Positions 1 through 5,648 of a stretch of DNA of 7,082 bases are shown here, in pieces. The translations under genes and the position numbers were made by a program. Position 1 is the first letter of the stretch. Every line of letters starts with the position of its first letter. The notes beneath the pieces are model-generated. The model ran no database searches. It saw only the letters and a list, made by a program, of their open reading frames with translations, and was not told the DNA's origin. The DNA comes from an uncultured Planctomycetaceae bacterium (GTDB lineage Bacteria; Planctomycetota; Planctomycetia; Pirellulales; Thermoguttaceae), in contig CAMZHY010000185.1 in the NCBI GenBank assembly GCA_947307005.1, positions 1 to 7,082 of the forward strand, in the 5' to 3' direction.

Positions 1-3
1 CGG

Positions 4-3000
4 CTACTTTCCGCCCTTTCCTTTAAGAGAAAGACGACCGGAACTCTTGCCGGAATCTTTCGTTTCGGGCTTGTCGTCCTTCTTGGACTCGTCGGACGCG
101 TCCTTCTTTGGAGCCGATTCTGATTTTGGCGCCGTTTTGGGCTCGGACTTTTGCGACGCGTTCGATTCAGACTTCGATTCAGACTTCGATTCAGACTTCG
201 ATTCAGACTTCGATTCCTCGATCGTCGCGTCGTCGTCGTTGGAACCGTCGTCGTTGGAATCGTCGTCGTTGGAATCGGGCGCGTCGACGGCGTCAGGCGC
301 GTCGATAGCGAAGAAGTCGTCTCCCTCTTCGTCCTGCGCGGCGAGTTCCTCGTCGGTGATCGACTTAGGACCGGACGCGAAAGGCGCGTCGTCGTCCGAT
401 TTCTTCGGCTCGACGAACACGGCGCGATCGCCCTCGTCTCCCTCGTCCGAAGGATCGAGAATACCGTCCAGTTCGTCTCCGGATTCGTCGGTCTTCTTCT
501 CGCCATCCTTGTCATTATTGAGAAGCGCGTTCTCTTCTTCGCCCTTCTTTACGGCGTCCTCGTCAAACTCTTCGAGGCGATCCTCTTCGACCGCTTCGCC
601 GGAATCGATCAGCATGTAGCCCGCCCACCAGAAAGGCGCGGCATACTGAGGAATTTCGTCGGAACGACCAAGTTTCTTAAGGCGCGGCTCTTCGTCGACG
701 ACGACGTCGCGCGTCATGAGCGACGTCGCGGCGTGTTTCCACGCGTCGGCGGCGGGTTCCTTCTCGTAGTTCTTAATGAAATCTTGGGAAAGATCGTACG
801 CCGAACGACCGCCCGTTCGCCAGCGACTCAGCAGCATCGTGTCCGCTCCGCTCGCCTGCATTGCGAGGACCGCCAGCGCAAGTTCCGCGCCGCGTCCGCC
901 GTTTTTGAGCGAGTTCTCGGCGGGCGTGCGAAGCGCTGGCATAACGATCAGCCTCGGCGCGCCCCACGGAGATTCGACCCACGCGGAGACGGAGTTGCCC
1001 GGTCGCGGTTTGTTCCCGAGAACGACGGGAGCCCAGTTCCACCTGTCCGCGACGACTTCTTCCCACACGACCAAACGTCGCAGACGCGCGGCGTAGAGCG
1101 AGCCGGGAATCGCGCGCATGCGTTCGGCGGTCGTCGCTTCCGTCTTGGAAATCGCGTTTGAGAAGCGTTCGACGGCGGCCTCGACGCGTTCGGACGGCTC
1201 TCTCGGGTACGTCGCCCCGGCGATAAGCGTCGTGTCGACGAACGCGTTGCGCCCAATCGCGTTGGGAAGCGCAAGGGAGACCGTCGCGGAATAGCGAATC
1301 GTAAAGTCTTGCGCGGCGATCATCGGAATGAGGGAATCCTCGTACTCTTTAAGGGCCGCTTTTTCGCGAGCGTTGCGACTCATGCGCTTCTTCGGCGCCT
1401 CGGCGGTCGATTCGTCCTCCGACTTGTCGGATTCCTCCGCGTCGCCTTCGGCGGCGGCGACGGGGTCGGTTTTCGATTTGGCGCCGGACGCTTCGCCGTC
1501 GACGTCGTCGTTCTTGTCTTCGTCGTCGAGAATATCGGCGACGTCGGGAACGTCGGCGTTCTCCTCTTCTTCGTCGTAATACCCGACGTCGAGGTCGTCG
1601 TACTGATCTTCGCGCGCCTTCTTTTCCGCCGCCTTTTTATCGTCGTCCGTCGTCTCTTCTTCCTGTTCGGAATCGGCCGCTTCCCCGTCGGAGTCGACGG
1701 AATTAGCGTCTTCGGACGCGTTCTCGTCCCCGTCGTTTTCATCTTCGTCGACGGCGGACGCCATTTTGGGAAGACACAGCGCTTCGAAGGGAAGGTACCA
1801 AATCGACGAATCGGGCGTCACGACGAGTTTGGAGAACACAATGTTGAAACGGTCCGCTTCGACGTCGGAGGCGCCGAGCAAAATTTCGCGGAGTTTCGCG
1901 CCCTGCGCCTTCCAGAGTTCGTCGTTAAGCTGATCGACCTCGACGTACCGCGACCCATCGGCGTTGCCAATCGTCTTAAGGAACGTCGAGACGGCGGCGG
2001 CGACCTTATCGCTCGAACCGACGCGCCATGCGTCAAGGTTCTCCTTGCCGATCATGAAGCCGTAAATATCTCCTCCCGCCTCGATAAACGACAACACCGC
2101 CGTGTCGGCGGGCACCTCGTCGACCGAGTAAACCGGGGGGAAGACGTACGGGATGCGGACGCGTCCCGCCGCGATGAAATGTAGCGTCGCCTCTTGGGCG
2201 TCGGAAATTTTCGCCAGCTCGGCGAAGAGCGTCTCTTGGCTGTTGGCTTCGTCGCGATTGGCGGGAACCGTAGGAATTGCGTTTAGGTTCTCCATCACGG
2301 CGGCGACCGCGTTCATCGTTTCTTCGAAATTCGGGTAGGCGGCGTTAAGACTTTCGCGCGCGGCGCGGAGCGACGGCGTCGTGAGCAACTCGTCCGCCGT
2401 CATGATATAACGCAGCGAAACGAGGCGCCCGCCGTAGGTCTGGGTCGAGAAAAAGCGTTCGCGACGAATGCGTTCGGAAACTTCGAACGCTTTGTCTTTC
2501 AAATCGCGGTCGATCAGAAGCTGAAACTGTCGCTCGTAGGACGCGATCGGCGCGATCATCTGAATCGAAAGCGACTCCGTCGGATTGACGGCCCAGTCGA
2601 CGACCGTCGGTTCGCGGAGCAAATATTCGTAGAGATCGGCGGCGTTGCGGGGCGTGATCACGTTGTTCAGTCCTCGCTGAACGATACCGTCGAGTTTTCC
2701 GAGTTGTCGCGCCCAAGTCGAGCGAACCTTCGCGCCTTCGACGACAAGCGCAAGAGCCTCGTCGCCCCTGCTCGTTTCGCCCGTCGCGTAGAGGAGCAGC
2801 GCGTGGAGATAATTCCAACGGTCCGCGTGAATCGTGTTCCGCACTTCAACGGGAAGCGACGCCTGCAGCGCGTTCAGACCGCTCTTCGCCTGCGGAATCC
2901 TGCCGGAATAGATCATGTCCTCGAGGAGTTCGAGCGCGAGCGACGTCTGGAGCAAAACGCTGCCGCGCTGAGTCTTCGACCAACGATATGCGCCGACGAG

Positions 3001-4053
3001 CGCCGGATCGGCGGCGCCGCCGCGCAGCGCCTTAGAGCAGTTGGAATACCGGCGCAACGCCTCTTCAAGGAGCAGCCGATCGCCAAAATGCCACGCGCAG
3101 TGCGCCGCCTCGTAATAGCATTGCGCCGCCTCGCGAACCTTGTCGGACTTCAAAAAGATGTGGCCAAGTTCGAGAAGGGCGTCTCCCGTGAGATTGTGGT
3201 CGTATCGCCCCATCGCGAGCAGGGCGCCGTTGAACGCCTTGACCGCGGCTTCCGTTTTGTCGCTTTCCTCGAGCGCCAACCCCCAAATAACGTCAAGAAA
3301 AACGATCGACCAGTGGTTCGGCGCGACGGCGCGCGTCCGGAAGGTTTCGAGGATTTCGGCGCTCATCGGGTCGAAGGGCGCGAGAGGGCCGATAATATCG
3401 ATACGACGACGAATCGAAAGCGCAATGCAGCGTAAAATTTCGATCGGATCGATCGGCAAAGCGCGCTGTTCCGGAACGATTCCAAGTTGACGCGACGCCT
3501 TCGACTCTCCTTCGCCGATAATGATCGTCGCTTTGGAAGGAAAGACGCCCAGAGGCGCGGTCCGACGCGAAACGCCCCAGGGCGTCGCGCCCTTCTCGCG
3601 ACCGGCGACGCCTTCGACGTAAGTAACCTTCGCCATCCAGTTTGGAAACGCCATGGCGATCGTCAGCCCGGCGTTGAAGTTCTTGAGCGCGGAGTCGAAA
3701 TCGCCCGCCTGATAATACGTTTCGCCAAGCATCGCGTAGTAACAGATCGAGTCGATCCAAAGGCTCGGTCCGATTTTCACCGCGTCTTTAATTTCGGCGT
3801 TGTAGAATCGAATCGCGTTTGAGAACTGCCCCGCTTCAATGTACGCGGCGCCCGCGTAATACCGTTCCGACGGAACGCGTTTCATTTCGCCGCGCCCCGG
3901 TCGCGGTCTAGGAGGTCCGATCGGACCGATCGGACCGGGCTGCGCCGTCGCGACGCCGGACGCAAACGCGAGGACCGCGAGCGCGACGCAAAGCGCGCGT
4001 CGGCATAGAACGCGAAGATTAAACTTCTTGAAAGACTCGGGGGAAAAGCGCAT
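4..4053 (-). CDS. Exported TPR-CHAT protein with an apparently inactive CHAT (caspase-like) domain and acidic low-complexity regions
   Basis: 1349 residues, ATG start with GAGGAG six bases upstream, TAG stop. Residues 1-37 form a signal peptide (basic n-region, hydrophobic core, ATA|Q cleavage after Ala37), so the protein is probably periplasmic or surface-exposed. A GPIGPIGPP-type linker (about 40-55) follows. TPR-like helical pairs are seen near 62-95, 102-135, 250-285 and 290-325, and the segment AFEVSERIRRERFF (522-535) resembles the last helix before CHAT domains. The CHAT domain spans about 645-1152: LSFIEAGGDIYGFMIG, then VVTPDSSIWYLPFEAL (744-759), LIVMPALRT (about 1035-1043), ADTMLLSRWRTGG and a final FWWAGYMLIDSG. 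The catalytic Cys position is Leu1041, and no His precedes it within the domain. Residues 765-890 are an acidic insertion, and 1153-1349 a charged tail. Last gene of the apparent operon. A protease role is unlikely; scaffolding or binding is my inference. The family call is firm, the function unknown. Confidence 0.88.
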   Translation of the reverse strand: MRFSPESFKKFNLRVLCRRALCVALAVLAFASGVATAQPGPIGPIGPPRPRPGRGEMKRVPSERYYAGAAYIEAGQFSNAIRFYNAEIKDAVKIGPSLWIDSICYYAMLGETYYQAGDFDSALKNFNAGLTIAMAFPNWMAKVTYVEGVAGREKGATPWGVSRRTAPLGVFPSKATIIIGEGESKASRQLGIVPEQRALPIDPIEILRCIALSIRRRIDIIGPLAPFDPMSAEILETFRTRAVAPNHWSIVFLDVIWGLALEESDKTEAAVKAFNGALLAMGRYDHNLTGDALLELGHIFLKSDKVREAAQCYYEAAHCAWHFGDRLLLEEALRRYSNCSKALRGGAADPALVGAYRWSKTQRGSVLLQTSLALELLEDMIYSGRIPQAKSGLNALQASLPVEVRNTIHADRWNYLHALLLYATGETSRGDEALALVVEGAKVRSTWARQLGKLDGIVQRGLNNVITPRNAADLYEYLLREPTVVDWAVNPTESLSIQMIAPIASYERQFQLLIDRDLKDKAFEVSERIRRERFFSTQTYGGRLVSLRYIMTADELLTTPSLRAARESLNAAYPNFEETMNAVAAVMENLNAIPTVPANRDEANSQETLFAELAKISDAQEATLHFIAAGRVRIPYVFPPVYSVDEVPADTAVLSFIEAGGDIYGFMIGKENLDAWRVGSSDKVAAAVSTFLKTIGNADGSRYVEVDQLNDELWKAQGAKLREILLGASDVEADRFNIVFSKLVVTPDSSIWYLPFEALCLPKMASAVDEDENDGDENASEDANSVDSDGEAADSEQEEETTDDDKKAAEKKAREDQYDDLDVGYYDEEEENADVPDVADILDDEDKNDDVDGEASGAKSKTDPVAAAEGDAEESDKSEDESTAEAPKKRMSRNAREKAALKEYEDSLIPMIAAQDFTIRYSATVSLALPNAIGRNAFVDTTLIAGATYPREPSERVEAAVERFSNAISKTEATTAERMRAIPGSLYAARLRRLVVWEEVVADRWNWAPVVLGNKPRPGNSVSAWVESPWGAPRLIVMPALRTPAENSLKNGGRGAELALAVLAMQASGADTMLLSRWRTGGRSAYDLSQDFIKNYEKEPAADAWKHAATSLMTRDVVVDEEPRLKKLGRSDEIPQYAAPFWWAGYMLIDSGEAVEEDRLEEFDEDAVKKGEEENALLNNDKDGEKKTDESGDELDGILDPSDEGDEGDRAVFVEPKKSDDDAPFASGPKSITDEELAAQDEEGDDFFAIDAPDAVDAPDSNDDDSNDDGSNDDDATIEESKSESKSESKSESKSESNASQKSEPKTAPKSESAPKKDASDESKKDDKPETKDSGKSSGRLSLKGKGGK
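161..220 (-). repeat. 12-bp in-frame tandem repeat encoding Ser-Lys-Ser-Glu units
   Basis: Four perfect copies of TTCGATTCAGAC (plus-strand reading) start at 161, 173, 185 and 197. A fifth copy from 209 matches in its first eight bases. The unit is a whole number of codons and gives the SKSE run in the disordered tail of the TPR-CHAT protein. Copy-number changes would keep the frame and alter only tail length. Confidence 0.9.
231..275 (-). repeat. 15-bp in-frame tandem repeat encoding Asp/Gly-Ser-Asn-Asp-Asp units
   Basis: Three copies of CGTCGTCGTTGGAAY start at 231, 246 and 261 and differ only at the last base. They encode a DSNDD/GSNDD run just upstream, in protein order, of the SKSE array in the TPR-CHAT tail. 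Like that array, the unit length preserves the reading frame. Confidence 0.88.
3914..3940 (-). repeat. 9-bp tandem repeat encoding Gly-Pro-Ile units, containing a 14-bp palindrome
   Basis: GGTCCGATC, GGACCGATC and GGACCGGGC lie head to tail and encode the GPIGPI part of the linker just after the signal peptide of the TPR-CHAT protein. The first copy and half of the second form a perfect palindrome, GGTCCGATCGGACC (3914-3927). The palindrome is most simply a by-product of the repeated codons. Confidence 0.7.
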
Positions 4054-4059
4054 AACAGG

Positions 4060-4065
4060 CTCCTC
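4060..4065 (-). promoter_or_regulatory. Ribosome binding site of the TPR-CHAT gene
   Basis: The coding strand reads GAGGAG, six bases before the ATG at 4051-4053. This is a strong Shine-Dalgarno match at good spacing. It supports the chosen start, as does the signal peptide that begins there. Confidence 0.7.
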
Positions 4066-4078
4066 GTCGTTGAGGCGG

Positions 4079-4100
4079 CGCGCAATCGTTCGATCGCGCG
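4079..4100 (-). other. RNA stem-loop in the gap between the CX4CH gene and the TPR-CHAT gene
   Basis: On the coding strand, CGCGCGATCG and CGATTGCGCG flank two bases. They pair over ten positions in RNA if one G-U pair is allowed; sterically, nine pairs around a four-base GAAC loop is more realistic. The stem begins 31 bases after the upstream stop codon and ends 13 bases before the GAGGAG site. No U-run follows, so it is not a standard intrinsic terminator. It could be a processing or stabilising structure, or chance in a CGATCG-rich genome. Confidence 0.35.
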
Positions 4101-4131
4101 GTCTTATCGGAATGGAGGGTTCGAAGGGGCG

Positions 4132-5613
4132 TTATTCGTCGGCGGGAACGTCGTTCGCCGTGATATCGAGAACGGCGGACGGGTTCGTCGGCCCCGCCGG
4201 ATTCGTCTGATCGGTCGGCGCGACGTCGCGCGGCTCCGACGCGTGAAAGCGGTCGTTAAAAATCGCGGGGTCGTATTCGTCGCGATACGTTTTACGGGAC
4301 GCCATTCCGACGCGGCTGAGGACCGATTCGGTCGAATTGACGTCGTCGAAGGGGGACGGGGCGAAGCGTTCGGAATCGCGAGGACGTCCCTGCTGAAAAA
4401 TCGGAGCGGAAGGATCGACGGGCGCGACGCTTAAGTCCCGATTCGCGGCGGCGCGCGAAGCGTTCGGGGATTCGTCGAACAACTCGGCGAATCCTTGATT
4501 TTCGGACCCGACCGAACCGGACGAAACGCCGCTCTCGTTTCGAGTCGCGTCGAGGACGTCGTAACGCGACGCGGCGCCGGGACGCAGCGTCGGCTCAGAG
4601 TCGCGTCGCGCGCGGTATTCCTTCGCGGCGGCGGCGAGGGTCGGGTCATGATTCGCCGTTTCGAGCCATTCGACGAAGTTGGCGCAGTCTCGAGCCGAAT
4701 ATCGATCCGTCCCAAACGGATAGACGCGTTCCCCGCGAACGTCGGTCACGGTTGGATGGTTCAAAATGGGACTCGCTTCGACATTCTCAAAATCAACGTA
4801 AGCGATCGTCTCGCGTAGCGTATAGAGGAGCGCGAGACGCTGCGCGGGACCGATCGCCTTAGGGCGCGCGGAATAGCGCGTTCCAAGGGTTCCGGGCGCG
4901 TGGCATCCGGACGTCGCGCACCGCTTCTGGAGCGCGGGAAGCGCCTTGCGTCCGAAGAGTTCAAGGACGCCGGCGGGGAGCGTCCGGCCCCAAGCGTCGA
5001 GTTCGGCGTCCTCTTGGGATTTGACGTTTTTCGACGCGGAAAAGTTCGTCGCGGCGCCGGACGCCTCGCGACGTCGCTCTTCGAGCGCGGCGACGGAGCG
5101 CGCCGCGTTGGCGCGAAATTTTTCCGCCGTCGTCAGCTCGTCGATTTTCTTCTGAAGCGCGCGGCGTTCCGCGTCGTCGACCGACCGCTCCAGAAGCGTC
5201 GTCAGGAGTTTAATCGCCGCTCCGCCGAGTTGACGACGATCCGCCCAGTCGGCGAGTTTTAAGACCTCGTTGACGTCCTCCAATCGAGTCTCTTTGACCT
5301 TGAAGGCAAAGACGTCCTCGCGAGAATCGCCGACGAACACGGCGTCGAGTTTCGACGCGCTAAGCGCCCCGCCGCCGGGGAGTTTGATCGTATACGAATC
5401 CCCTTGATCGACGATCTCGCCCTCCCAAACGACCCCGTTGCGCATGAGCGCAAACCGCGTCGCGACACGATCCGGTTCGCCCGGTTCCGACGGGAACGCG
5501 GCGTCCGATTGACGGGGAATCTCCGTCTGGGCGCGCGACGCTCCCGACGCGATCGCCCACGCCAGCGCGATCGCTAGAAGCCCAATTAGTCTTGGTTTCA
5601 CCCGACTCGTCAT
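4132..5613 (-). CDS. Exported protein of unknown function with a CX4CH (possible c-type haem) motif, planctomycete-type
   Basis: 493 residues, ATG start with AAGGAAG nine bases upstream, TAA stop. Residues 1-28 are a signal peptide (SRA|Q), placing the protein outside the cytoplasm. Residues 53-105 form a small beta-rich domain (RNGVVWEGEIVDQGDSYTIK, then LPGGGALSASKLDAVFVG). A helical LADWADRRQLGGAAIKLL segment (119-136) and a charged, probably coiled-coil stretch (about 145-185) come next. The C-terminal core (about 215-325) carries CATSGCH (Cys232, Cys237, His238), plus His286 and Cys310. The spacing is CX4CH rather than the usual CXXCH; CX4CH does bind haem in some multihaem cytochromes, so haem attachment is possible but unproven. 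A metal site or disulfide is the alternative. Residues after about 325 are Ser/Asn/Pro/Asp-rich and look disordered. I recognise the architecture as a recurrent uncharacterised planctomycete type. It lies 35 bases after the repeat protein and 78 before the CHAT gene. Confidence 0.85.
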   Translation of the reverse strand: MTSRVKPRLIGLLAIALAWAIASGASRAQTEIPRQSDAAFPSEPGEPDRVATRFALMRNGVVWEGEIVDQGDSYTIKLPGGGALSASKLDAVFVGDSREDVFAFKVKETRLEDVNEVLKLADWADRRQLGGAAIKLLTTLLERSVDDAERRALQKKIDELTTAEKFRANAARSVAALEERRREASGAATNFSASKNVKSQEDAELDAWGRTLPAGVLELFGRKALPALQKRCATSGCHAPGTLGTRYSARPKAIGPAQRLALLYTLRETIAYVDFENVEASPILNHPTVTDVRGERVYPFGTDRYSARDCANFVEWLETANHDPTLAAAAKEYRARRDSEPTLRPGAASRYDVLDATRNESGVSSGSVGSENQGFAELFDESPNASRAAANRDLSVAPVDPSAPIFQQGRPRDSERFAPSPFDDVNSTESVLSRVGMASRKTYRDEYDPAIFNDRFHASEPRDVAPTDQTNPAGPTNPSAVLDITANDVPADE

Positions 5614-5622
5614 GAACGCTAT

Positions 5623-5629
5623 CTTCCTT
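5623..5629 (-). promoter_or_regulatory. Probable ribosome binding site of the CX4CH protein gene
   Basis: The coding strand reads AAGGAAG, nine bases before the ATG at 5611-5613. The site lies in the 35-base gap after the repeat-protein gene and supports independent translation initiation within a polycistronic message. Confidence 0.55.
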
Positions 5630-5648
5630 GAATCAACGCCGTTCTATA

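Noticed and set aside
161..275. Short regularly spaced repeats as a possible CRISPR array
   Set aside because: The units are 12 and 15 bp, directly abutting with no spacers, and in frame with the coding sequence. They are coding microrepeats.
151..1161. A 336-codon plus-strand open frame opposite the 3' part of the TPR-CHAT gene
   Set aside because: It lies wholly antisense to a gene with recognisable domains. Its translation is Arg/Val-rich with repeats that mirror the antisense array, and it has no recognisable domain. The frame is open because the CGTCG-biased DNA lacks stop codons in it.
598..2121. TPR-CHAT protein as a Craspase-like (type III-E CRISPR) or caspase-type defence effector
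   Set aside because: The protein has a signal peptide and its catalytic dyad appears lost. The neighbours are an exported CX4CH protein and a repeat protein, with no Cas genes, CRISPR array or other defence gene in the window.
1309..2184. A 291-codon plus-strand open frame opposite the CHAT region
   Set aside because: Its Val/Phe/Arg-rich translation mirrors the Asp/Glu codons of the acidic insertion. No domain is recognisable, and it overlaps a well-supported gene fully.
2704..3435. A 243-codon plus-strand open frame opposite the TPR region
   Set aside because: Fully antisense to the TPR-coding region, Arg-rich and without a recognisable domain, so it is treated as a shadow frame.
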